Positions 1 to 7,190 of a stretch of DNA of 47,129 bases are shown here, piece by piece. The stretch comes from SHZI01 sp031409515 (lineage in GTDB: Bacteria; Pseudomonadota; Gammaproteobacteria; Steroidobacterales; GCA-2729495). The DNA lies in NCBI GenBank assembly GCA_031409515.1, contig JANNXJ010000046.1:1-47129 (forward strand), written 5' to 3'. How positions within the stretch are numbered: position 1 is the first letter of the stretch; every line of letters starts with the position of its first letter. The position numbers were made by a program, and so were the translations under genes. The notes beneath the pieces were generated by a model. That model had not been told where the DNA came from, ran no database searches, and saw nothing but the letters and a program-made list of their open reading frames with translations.

Positions 1-2
1 CA

Positions 3-80
3 CCGGAGGAGATGTGGGTAATGAGCTCTGGTGACATCCGTGTGGGCATGGGGAAAAAAGAAAAAGGTACCGGACCTTAG
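3..80 (+). CDS. Possible C-terminal tail of a gene entering from the left edge
   Basis: The frame is open from the edge and ends at TAG 78-80. It reads PEEMWVMSSGDIRVGMGKKE and then six more residues. It could be the last 25 codons of a longer plus-strand gene or a chance frame. The final codons, including the stop, lie in the left arm of the 62-155 palindrome, so the repeat would have supplied the stop. ATGs at 12 and 21 follow a GGAGG at 5-9, so a 19-residue small ORF from 21 is also possible. I do not recognise the sequence. Confidence 0.25.
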   Translation, partial: PEEMWVMSSGDIRVGMGKKEKGTGP

Positions 81-155
81 TTATTGCAGTCGCTTAGTTG
101 TTTGGCCGCCGCGCAATAACTAAACAACTGCAATAACTAAGGTCCGGTACCTTTT
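62..155. repeat. Long palindromic element (29-bp perfect arms), terminator-like
   Basis: Positions 62-90 and 127-155 are perfect 29-nt inverted repeats. They begin AAAAGGTACCGGACC and end with the complement GGTCCGGTACCTTTT. A shorter inner pairing (TGTTT 99-103 with AAACA 122-126) continues the stem after an 8-nt bulge. The loop holds TTGGCCGCC (102-110). GCAATAACTAA occurs twice directly (113-123 and 130-140) and once inverted in the left arm. The A and T runs at the outer ends make it look like a bidirectional intrinsic terminator between the left-edge frame and the convergent gene that stops at 173. It shares the GGTACCGG edge and the TTGGCCGCC core with the palindrome at the right end, so a dispersed repeat family is likely. 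Confidence 0.85.
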
Positions 156-172
156 ATGCTTTTATGTCTGAA

Positions 173-772
173 TCAGAACGGGAGGCCGTGGGACTGGCCA
201 CCCATGGCCATCAGCATCGGGATCGAGAAGATAAAGTTGATCCGCGACACCATGGTGGCTGTCGCCCGGGCCTTGGCCTTCTCGTCGTCGGTGGCGGGAA
301 CTACCCCGATGACCTTCTTCTGGTTCGGCCAGATGAAGACCCAGACATTGAACAGCATGATGATGCCCAGCCAGGCGCCGACGCCGATCGTCGCGAAGCC
401 TTCCCGGAACAGCAGGCCCTTCATCAGGCCACCACCGCCGTAGGTGAACTCCATCAGGAGGACCCCGCTCACCACAGTGACTACTGCGCCCCACCGGAAC
501 CAGAGCAGCGCCCGCGGGGCGATGTACTTGACGATGCCGGCGTTCCCCGGACCGCCCTTGTCGGCCAGACCCGCGGCCAGTCCGGGAATCTGCACCACAT
601 TGAAGTAATACAGGAGGCCCACCCAGAATATGCCCGACACGATGTGCAGCCAGCGGTCGAGGCTGGCAAGGCTCACCGTGACGTCTGCGCTGGCCGGCAG
701 TAGCAGGCTGATGATCACCATCAGGATGACGCCCGTGATGAGTGCGCCCGAAACGCTCTTTAGTGGATTCAT
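173..772 (-). CDS. PuuD-type urate hydroxylase N-terminal domain membrane protein
   Basis: This 199-residue protein matches the membrane domain of urate hydroxylase PuuD (urate oxidase N-terminal family). An N-terminal membrane segment (about residues 5-27) is followed by the family-like stretch HIVSGIFWVGLLYYFN near residues 48-63, and two more membrane segments lie near residues 95-115 and 130-150. A last hydrophobic stretch precedes the C-terminus MAMGGQSHGLPF. Full PuuD proteins are roughly twice as long and carry a C-terminal cytochrome c domain; here there is no CxxCH, so only the membrane domain exists. The ATG overlaps the rnt stop by 4 bp (ATGA), and AGGGG lies upstream as ribosome binding site. 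No purine catabolism genes are adjacent, so urate as substrate is only a family-based guess. A general membrane redox or b-heme role is possible. Confidence 0.75.
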   Translation of the reverse strand: MNPLKSVSGALITGVILMVIISLLLPASADVTVSLASLDRWLHIVSGIFWVGLLYYFNVVQIPGLAAGLADKGGPGNAGIVKYIAPRALLWFRWGAVVTVVSGVLLMEFTYGGGGLMKGLLFREGFATIGVGAWLGIIMLFNVWVFIWPNQKKVIGVVPATDDEKAKARATATMVSRINFIFSIPMLMAMGGQSHGLPF

Positions 773-1446
773 GGCATTGTCCCCTGTAATTGCGGTGTTG
801 CCGGAGGTGTGGAGAGGATAGCGGAATCGTAGAGCGGTTTGAACCGATTAACGATCTCGCAGAAGAGATCGGCTGTAAGTTCCGCGTCGTAGATGGCTGA
901 ATGGGCCCGGGACGAGTCCCAGGTCATACCCGCCGCGAGCGCGGCCTGGGCGAGCACCGTCTGGCCATACCCAACGCCGCAGAGGGTGGCCGTGTCGAGC
1001 ACGCTGAAGGGGTGGAACGGGCTCCGCTTGACGCCGGTTCGGGCGATGGCTTCGTTGAGGAACCCCAGGTCGAAGTGGGCGTTGTGGGCCACCAGGATGG
1101 CGCGGGTACAGTCCACGGCCTTCATGGCCTCCCGCACCGGCTTGAACACGTGCTGCAGGGCCTCGCGCTCCGCGATGGCAAAGCGCAGCGGGTGCCAGGG
1201 GTCGATTCCCGTCACCTGCAAGGCGGCCGGCTCCAGGTTGGCGCCTTCAAAGGGCTTTACATGGCAGTGGACGGTCTCAGCCCTGGAAAGAATGCCGTTA
1301 TCGTCCATCTTCAGGAGCACGGCTGCCATTTCGAGCAGCGCGTCAGTCTTGCAATTGAAACCGCCGGTCTCGAAGTCCACCACGACGGGCAGAAACCCCC
1401 GAAAGCGCCGGCTGATGAGTGACGGGGGACGTGCAGTCTCCGTCAT
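769..1446 (-). CDS. rnt: Ribonuclease T
   Basis: Ribonuclease T is a DEDDh 3'-5' exonuclease that trims the 3' ends of tRNA, 5S and 23S rRNA and other small RNAs. The 225-residue product shows all five catalytic residues: D24 and E26 (VVVDFETGGFN), D126 (AHNAHFD), H182 and D187 (AHSAIYD). Each is offset by exactly one from E. coli RNase T. FRGFLPVVVDFETGGFN and ALFCEIVNRWK-like LFCEIVNRFK are typical of the family. The start at 1446 is chosen because it overlaps the upstream aminopeptidase stop by 4 bp (ATGA); the frame stays open further upstream but without homology. It is translationally coupled on both sides, as its own stop overlaps the puuD-like start. RNase T is essentially confined to Gammaproteobacteria, which helps place the organism. 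Confidence 0.95.
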   Translation of the reverse strand: MTETARPPSLISRRFRGFLPVVVDFETGGFNCKTDALLEMAAVLLKMDDNGILSRAETVHCHVKPFEGANLEPAALQVTGIDPWHPLRFAIAEREALQHVFKPVREAMKAVDCTRAILVAHNAHFDLGFLNEAIARTGVKRSPFHPFSVLDTATLCGVGYGQTVLAQAALAAGMTWDSSRAHSAIYDAELTADLFCEIVNRFKPLYDSAILSTPPATPQLQGTMP

Positions 1447-3026
1447 TTTGCCAGCTGCTTCAGTTCGGTCGCGTGATCCAGGAGCAGGGCAAGCGTGTAG
1501 CGCACGCCGAATCCCGTCAGGCCGCCGGGCATGTGGGCAAGGCCATCCTTGCGCAGGACGGCTGCCAGGTCCAGGTGAATCCAGGGCGTCGTCTCCGGGA
1601 CGAATCGCTGGAGAAAACGCGCCGCGAGGATCTGGTCTGCTTCCCCCGACGACGAACACTGGGCAACATCCGCGACCTTCGATTTCAGATCGTCGTCAAA
1701 GTCCGGATCATTGGGGAATGGCCATACGCGTTCGCCGGATTCCCGGCCGGTGCGCACCAGCAGTTCATTGAGGGCTTCCCGATTGGTGAAGACTCCGCTG
1801 TAGCGCTCGGAGAGGGCATAGACGCAGGCGCCTGTCAGGGTGGCATAGTCGAGCATCAGGGCGGGCTTGTCCCGTCCGGCCAGGGCCAGGGTGTCGGCCA
1901 GCACCATGCGCCCTTCGGCGTCCGTGTGCATGATTTCGATGGTGACGCCGTTGCTCGCCGTGACCACGTCCCGTTGCTTGTAGGCCGCGGGACCCGTCCG
2001 GTTCTCGCTGATCGCCAGCCAGCAATCGACGTTGACCGCCACCTTGAGCTGCGTCAGCGCCTGCAGCACGGCCAGCGCCACCGCGCTGCCCGCCATGTCG
2101 ATGTGCATGTCGAGCATGTGCGGGGCCGTCTTCAGGTTCGTCCCGCCGGTATCGAAGATGATGCCTTTCCCGACCAGAGCCACATCGGGAGCCACTTGCC
2201 CGGGCTTTACTCCCCGGGGGCGGTAACGCAGGTGGGCAATGCCGGCGTCGGGCGTGGCGTTCCCCTGAGCGACTGCCAGGAAGGCGCCCGCATTCAGTTT
2301 GCGTAGTTGCGCTTCACCCAGCCACTCGAACTCCCAGCCGTGCCGGTCGGCCAGCGTGCTCAACACCTCCCGGTAGGCGGAGGCGGAGAGCTTGTTGGCG
2401 GGCAGGGCGGTTAGCCAGCGGACGAGGTTAGCGCCGTCGATCTCGGCCAGGGTACGCGCCGTATCCAGCGGTGCCCCGCGGCCAAGGAGGTGGACGGATC
2501 TGAGCGTCGCGGTCTGGGCCTTTTTCTGGAATGCCGGCCCCTTCCAGGCCCGCGCACCCAGTGCCAGCAGCAGTGCCGTCGTCAGGCGTTGCGCATCCTC
2601 CGCGCCAAAGCCCTGGACGAGGATGCCAACTGAGCGGGGGTCATCCGTCAGGGCGGCCGCCACGAGCTGGCCCGCGAACTGCAGCAGCGCGAAGGGCGTT
2701 GGCAGACCACTCTTGGCCTTCTTGAGGGTGGCGGGCAGAGCACCGAACGTGACTCCGGTGCGCGTTCCTATTGAGCCTCGCAGCGCGCGACCCGCGCCCT
2801 CCGTGCCAAGCCTTTTATGGACGGCCCGCAGCGGTTTCAGTCCCGGCAGATCCCGCCACAGGCGGTCGGGAATCCGGTGCGGTGCGACGACGATGACTTC
2901 GTCCAGCCGGTCCAGCAGTGCTCTGGTCACCCGGCCGGGCACGTGGATCAGCCTCAGGCCCGATGGGCCTGGCAGGAGTGCGTGACCACTCGCTGGCTTG
3001 ACCCGTCTCCGTGAAACCTCGATCAT
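1443..3026 (-). CDS. Leucyl aminopeptidase family protein (peptidase M17)
   Basis: This is a cytosolic M17 zinc/manganese aminopeptidase of 527 residues that removes N-terminal residues from peptides. All metal-binding and catalytic residues of E. coli PepA appear at a constant offset of +17: K287, D292, K299, D310, D369, E371 and R373. The motifs are GKGIIFDTGG, HIDMAGSAVAL and HTDAEGRMVLAD (the usual first residue of the last motif is Asn). The N-terminal third is poorly conserved, as is normal for the family. ATG 3026 is chosen because an earlier ATG at 3104 would run into the divergent aceE. It is first gene of a three-gene unit with rnt and the puuD-like gene. Orthology to pepA itself, which also binds DNA in E. 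coli, is not certain. Confidence 0.9.
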   Translation of the reverse strand: MIEVSRRRVKPASGHALLPGPSGLRLIHVPGRVTRALLDRLDEVIVVAPHRIPDRLWRDLPGLKPLRAVHKRLGTEGAGRALRGSIGTRTGVTFGALPATLKKAKSGLPTPFALLQFAGQLVAAALTDDPRSVGILVQGFGAEDAQRLTTALLLALGARAWKGPAFQKKAQTATLRSVHLLGRGAPLDTARTLAEIDGANLVRWLTALPANKLSASAYREVLSTLADRHGWEFEWLGEAQLRKLNAGAFLAVAQGNATPDAGIAHLRYRPRGVKPGQVAPDVALVGKGIIFDTGGTNLKTAPHMLDMHIDMAGSAVALAVLQALTQLKVAVNVDCWLAISENRTGPAAYKQRDVVTASNGVTIEIMHTDAEGRMVLADTLALAGRDKPALMLDYATLTGACVYALSERYSGVFTNREALNELLVRTGRESGERVWPFPNDPDFDDDLKSKVADVAQCSSSGEADQILAARFLQRFVPETTPWIHLDLAAVLRKDGLAHMPGGLTGFGVRYTLALLLDHATELKQLAK

Positions 3027-3078
3027 TTGGGGCCGCCGCGCTTGCCTGGTGGTTCTTTTGGGGCCCGCAGTATAGGGC
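3027..3078. promoter_or_regulatory. Divergent intergenic promoter region, aminopeptidase / aceE
   Basis: Only 52 bp separate the two divergent start codons, so the promoters must lie here or reach into the genes. On the minus strand TATACT (3069-3074) is a good -10 hexamer for the aminopeptidase, giving a leader of about 36 nt, but no convincing -35 precedes it. On the plus strand TATAGG (3071-3076) sits only 2 nt before the aceE ATG, and I see no Shine-Dalgarno there. No clear PdhR-like operator was recognised. Confidence 0.3.
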
Positions 3079-5811
3079 ATGTCGTCCAGCATCAGCGGAG
3101 CCACAGTGGCCGATTCCAGTACGCCCGGTTCTCAGACAGAGGGACAGTTCCCGGGTCAGGATCCCGACCATGACCCTGAGGAGACCCTTGAGTGGGTTGA
3201 GTCCATAGACTCCGTCCTGCGGGCCAGCGGCCCGGAGCGTGCACAGTTCCTCCTGAACCAGATGGTGGATCACGCCCGGCGTTCCGGCGCCTACCTGCCA
3301 TTTCGGCCCAACACCGCCTACCTCAACACGATTCCTCTCTGGCAGCAGCCGGAGTATCCCGGCGACCGGGCCATAGAGCGGCGCCTCGAGGCCTACATCC
3401 GCTGGAACGCCATGGCCATGGTGGTCCAGGCCAACCGGCAGAGTTCCGAGTACGGCGGCCACATCGCGACCTACGCCTCGGCGGCAGTGCTCTACGAAGT
3501 CGGCTTTAATCATTTCTGGCGGGCCGTTACCGACCAGTTTGCCGGGGACCTGGTCTACATCCAGGGGCATTCCTCCCCGGGGATCTACGCCCGTGCCTAT
3601 CTGGAAGGCCGGCTGACCGAAGAGCATCTCGATCATTTTCGCCAGGAGGTGGCGGGTAAGGGCAAGGGCCTGTCGTCCTATCCGCACCCCTGGCTGATGC
3701 CGGACTTCTGGCAGTTTCCCACGGTCTCCATGGGCCTGGGTCCGATGATGGGCATCTATCAGGCCCGCTTCATGAAGTACCTGGAACATCGGGGAATCCT
3801 CGACTCCGGCAACCGCAAGGTCTGGTGCTTCCTCGGCGATGGCGAGATGGACGAACCCGAGTCGATGGGCGCCATCACCATGCCGGTGCGGGAGAAGCTC
3901 GATAACCTCATTTTTGTCATCAACTGCAACCTGCAGCGACTCGACGGACCCGTCCGGGGCAACGGCAAGATCATCCAGGAGCTGGAAGCTGCCTTCCGTG
4001 GCGCAGGCTGGGCGGTCATCAAGGTGCTCTGGGGCTCCCGCTGGGACCCGCTGCTGGCTCAGGACACCAGCGGGCTGCTTCGGCGCCGCATGGAAGAGGC
4101 CGTCGACGGCGAGTATCAGAATTTCAAGGCGGGCGGCGGTGCCTATACGCGGGAGCACTTTTTCGGCAAGTACCCCGAGCTCAAGGAGATGGTGGCCAAC
4201 CTGTCCGATGACGAGGTCTGGCGCCTTAACCGGGGCGGCCTCGACGCCATCAAGGTTTACGCGGCCTATGCCCGGGCGATGAAGCAGGATGGCAGGCCCG
4301 TCGTCATCCTGGCCAAGACGGTGAAGGGCTACGGCATGGGCGAGGCTGGCGAGGGCCAGATGACGGCCCACCAGGCCAAGAAGCTGGATGTGGACGACCT
4401 GAAGGCTTTTCGCGACCGCTTCAATATTCCGATCTCGGACGCCGACATTGAGGGCGTGCCTTACTACCGGCCCAAGCCGGACAGCGAGGAAATTCGCTAT
4501 CTGCAGGAACGCCGGAAGCAGCTCGGTGGCTTCCTGCCAGCCCGCAAGCCCAATACCCAACCACTGACCGTGCCCGGTCTCGACGCCTTCCGCGCGCAGC
4601 TTGAAGGCAGCGGTGAGCGCGCCGCCTCCACCACGATGGTGTTCGTCCGCATCCTGACGACTCTCGTGCGGGACCCGAATATCGGCAGGAACATTGTGCC
4701 CATCGTGCCGGATGAGGCCCGCACCTTTGGCATGGAAGGCATGTTCCGTCAGATCGGCATTTACTCCTCGGTCGGCCAGCTTTATACGCCCCAGGATGCC
4801 GAGCAACTCATGTACTACCGGGAGGACCAGCAGGGCCAGATCCTGGAGGAGGGCATCAACGAGGGCGGCGCCTTCTGCTCCTGGCTGGCCGCGGCAACCT
4901 CCTACGCCAATCACGGCGTGCACATGATTCCCTTCTACATCTTCTATTCGATGTTCGGCTTCCAGCGTATTGGTGACTTCATCTGGGCTGGTGGGGACAT
5001 GCAGGCCAAGGGCTTCCTGCTCGGCGCCACGGCGGGCAGGACCACGCTGGCGGGGGAGGGTCTGCAGCACCAGGACGGGCACAGCCACCTGGCTGCTTCC
5101 ACCATTCCGAACTGCGTTGCCTACGACCCTGCCTTCGGTTACGAACTGGCCGTAATCATCCAGGACGGCCTGCGGCGGATGTACGAGAAGCAGGAGCGGA
5201 TTTTCTACTACATCACCGTGATGAACGAAAACTATCCCCAGCCCGCCATGCCGGAGGGTGTGAAGGACGGGATACTGCATGGCATGTACCGTCTGTCGAC
5301 GGGTGGCCGGGGCAAGGTTCGTGTGCAGCTCCTTGGTGCCGGCACCATCCTCCGGGAGGTCATCGCGGCGGCCGAGATCCTGGAGAAGGACTACAGCGTG
5401 CCTGCTGATGTCTGGAGCGTCACCAGCTTCAGCGAGCTCCGCCGGGATGGTCTCGACTGCGAGCGCTGGAACCTGCTCCACCCGGACCAGCCGCCCCGCA
5501 AGTCTTACCTGGACCGCAGTTTCGCCGCTGTCGGTGGCCCGTTCATTGCAGCCACGGACTACATGCGCATCGTCGCTGATCAGATTCGCCCCTGGATTCC
5601 CGGCCGGTACGCCGTCCTCGGGACTGACGGCTACGGCCGCAGTGATTCCCGGGCTGCGCTTCGGGACTTCTTTGAAGTGGATCGACGCTATATCGTCGTC
5701 GCCGCGCTGAAGGCGCTGGCCGACGACGGTTCCCTCGATCCCCGGACGGTTGTGCAGGCGATAGAGACGCTGGGCATTGATCCTGCAAAACCTAACCCGG
5801 TTACAGTCTAG
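3079..5811 (+). CDS. aceE: Pyruvate dehydrogenase E1 component, homodimeric type
   Basis: AceE performs the thiamine diphosphate-dependent decarboxylation of pyruvate and reductive acetylation of lipoyl groups on E2, in the cytosolic PDH complex. At 910 residues it is slightly longer than E. coli AceE (887), the extra length being a polar N-terminal extension of about 20 residues. It aligns closely throughout. The ThDP/Mg motif GDGEMDEPES starts at residue 253, and INCNLQRLDGPVRGNGK follows near 280. Further landmarks are SSYPHPWLMPDFWQFPTVS, DEARTFGMEG and GLQHQDGHSHL. It is first gene of aceE-aceF-lpd, 25 bp ahead of aceF. No clear Shine-Dalgarno is visible before ATG 3079. A long open frame exists on the opposite strand across this gene but it is a composition artefact. 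Confidence 0.98.
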   Translation: MSSSISGATVADSSTPGSQTEGQFPGQDPDHDPEETLEWVESIDSVLRASGPERAQFLLNQMVDHARRSGAYLPFRPNTAYLNTIPLWQQPEYPGDRAIERRLEAYIRWNAMAMVVQANRQSSEYGGHIATYASAAVLYEVGFNHFWRAVTDQFAGDLVYIQGHSSPGIYARAYLEGRLTEEHLDHFRQEVAGKGKGLSSYPHPWLMPDFWQFPTVSMGLGPMMGIYQARFMKYLEHRGILDSGNRKVWCFLGDGEMDEPESMGAITMPVREKLDNLIFVINCNLQRLDGPVRGNGKIIQELEAAFRGAGWAVIKVLWGSRWDPLLAQDTSGLLRRRMEEAVDGEYQNFKAGGGAYTREHFFGKYPELKEMVANLSDDEVWRLNRGGLDAIKVYAAYARAMKQDGRPVVILAKTVKGYGMGEAGEGQMTAHQAKKLDVDDLKAFRDRFNIPISDADIEGVPYYRPKPDSEEIRYLQERRKQLGGFLPARKPNTQPLTVPGLDAFRAQLEGSGERAASTTMVFVRILTTLVRDPNIGRNIVPIVPDEARTFGMEGMFRQIGIYSSVGQLYTPQDAEQLMYYREDQQGQILEEGINEGGAFCSWLAAATSYANHGVHMIPFYIFYSMFGFQRIGDFIWAGGDMQAKGFLLGATAGRTTLAGEGLQHQDGHSHLAASTIPNCVAYDPAFGYELAVIIQDGLRRMYEKQERIFYYITVMNENYPQPAMPEGVKDGILHGMYRLSTGGRGKVRVQLLGAGTILREVIAAAEILEKDYSVPADVWSVTSFSELRRDGLDCERWNLLHPDQPPRKSYLDRSFAAVGGPFIAATDYMRIVADQIRPWIPGRYAVLGTDGYGRSDSRAALRDFFEVDRRYIVVAALKALADDGSLDPRTVVQAIETLGIDPAKPNPVTV

Positions 5812-5836
5812 GGCCATAAGGGCCTGAAAGTTCCGC

Positions 5837-7171
5837 ATGGCGCGACGTGAAATCACGGTTCCCGACCTTGGCGAGTTCAAGAACGTCGAGATTGTCGAGC
5901 TGCTGGTGAAGGTTGGCGATCAGGTCCGGGCCGAGCAGCCCCTTCTGACCCTCGAGACCGACAAGGCGGCAATGGAGGTGCCATCGCCTGCGGCCGGCAC
6001 CGTCCTTGAAATCAAGGTGGTGCCGGGTGGCCGGGTGTCTAAGGGGGACCTGATCCTGGTTATGGACGTTGCCGAGAGTTTGGCAGTGCCAGTGATCCCG
6101 GCTGAAGTCAGCCGGGGGCCAACGGTTTCGGAAAGCCCGAAACCGTCGGCTTCTTCTTCCCCTTCTCCTCCCAGGGAAGCCGCGTCTTTGGTCGCGGCGT
6201 CTTCGCCGCCACCAAAGACGTCGGCCGCCGCGCCGCAGGCGCGGAATCTCCCCCCGATCAACGAGGGAACCTTCGCTAGCGCCCACGCGAGTCCCTCAGT
6301 CAGGAAATTTGCCCGCGAACTAGGCGTCGACCTCGGCCGCGTCAAAGGCTCTGGCCAGAAGAACCGTGTCGTCATCGAGGACGTCAAAGCCTTCGTGAAG
6401 TCCGTAATGACGGGTTCTGTTAGCACGGGGCCCTCCCTGCCAAAGGTGCCGGTCGTTGATTACGCGAAGTTCGGGCCCATCGAGATCAGCCCCCTCTCCC
6501 GCGTGCGCAAGATCTCCGGCCCGCGACTCCAGGCCGCCTGGCTCAATATTCCCCATGTCACGCAGCAGGACGAGGCCGACATAACCGCCCTCGAGGAGAA
6601 GCGCAGGTTGCTGAAGGCTGAAGCGGAGAAGGCGGGCGTCAAGCTGACGCCCCTCGCATTCTTCATTCGGGCGGCCGTGCTAGCCCTCCGGCAGTTCCCT
6701 GATTTCAATGCGTCATTGACTGAGGATGGCGCAGGCCTGGTGCACAAGAAGTACTGGCATATCGGTTTTGCTGCGGATACGCCCCAGGGGCTGGTCGTTC
6801 CGGTGATTCGGGATGCTGATCAGAAGGATCTGTTTACGCTTGCCCGGGAGCTGGCCACGCTTTCCGAGAAGGCGCGGGCGGGCAAACTCGTCGCGGCAGA
6901 GATGCAGGGTGGAACCTTCACCCTGTCCAGCCTGGGTGGCATTGGCGGCACGTACTTCACGCCCCTCATCAACGCGCCGGAGGTTGCGATCCTTGGTATC
7001 GGCCGGGCGCAGACCAAGCCGGTGTGGGACAAGGACCGGTTCGTGCCGCGCTTCCTCGTGCCGCTTTCCCTGTCCTATGACCACCGGGTGATCGACGGCG
7101 CCACCGGCGTCCGGTTCTCGACCGTTCTCGTCGGCCTGCTGGCCGACGTGGACCAGCTTCTTCATGTTTAG
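5837..7171 (+). CDS. aceF: Pyruvate dehydrogenase E2, dihydrolipoamide acetyltransferase
   Basis: E2 forms the core of the PDH complex and transfers acetyl groups from lipoamide to CoA. The 444-residue protein has one lipoyl domain (about 1-76, lipoylated K43 in LETDKAAMEV), while E. coli has three. A Ser/Pro/Ala-rich linker follows (about 85-145). The peripheral subunit-binding domain is about 152-190 (SPSVRKFARELGVDLGRVKG). The catalytic domain is about 215-444, ending in SYDHRVIDGATGVRF with H416 and D420. It lies between aceE (25-bp gap) and lpd (19-bp gap), clearly one operon. The reduced number of lipoyl domains is partly offset by the extra lipoyl domain on the neighbouring E3. Confidence 0.97.
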   Translation: MARREITVPDLGEFKNVEIVELLVKVGDQVRAEQPLLTLETDKAAMEVPSPAAGTVLEIKVVPGGRVSKGDLILVMDVAESLAVPVIPAEVSRGPTVSESPKPSASSSPSPPREAASLVAASSPPPKTSAAAPQARNLPPINEGTFASAHASPSVRKFARELGVDLGRVKGSGQKNRVVIEDVKAFVKSVMTGSVSTGPSLPKVPVVDYAKFGPIEISPLSRVRKISGPRLQAAWLNIPHVTQQDEADITALEEKRRLLKAEAEKAGVKLTPLAFFIRAAVLALRQFPDFNASLTEDGAGLVHKKYWHIGFAADTPQGLVVPVIRDADQKDLFTLARELATLSEKARAGKLVAAEMQGGTFTLSSLGGIGGTYFTPLINAPEVAILGIGRAQTKPVWDKDRFVPRFLVPLSLSYDHRVIDGATGVRFSTVLVGLLADVDQLLHV

Positions 7172-7190
7172 TCACGGGATCTAGCCTGCC

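Noticed and set aside
62..155. Integron attC site
   Set aside because: The arms are almost perfectly paired, no RYYYAAC/GTTRRRY core pair is in the right place, and no integrase or cassette array is present.
1419..2306. Plus-strand frame opposite the aminopeptidase
   Set aside because: The minus strand keeps all M17 catalytic residues; the plus frame has no similarity and no ribosome binding site.
2815..5880. A 1021-codon open frame on the minus strand opposite aceE
   Set aside because: aceE on the plus strand is unmistakable along its whole length. The antisense frame has no recognisable domain and follows from GC-rich third positions.
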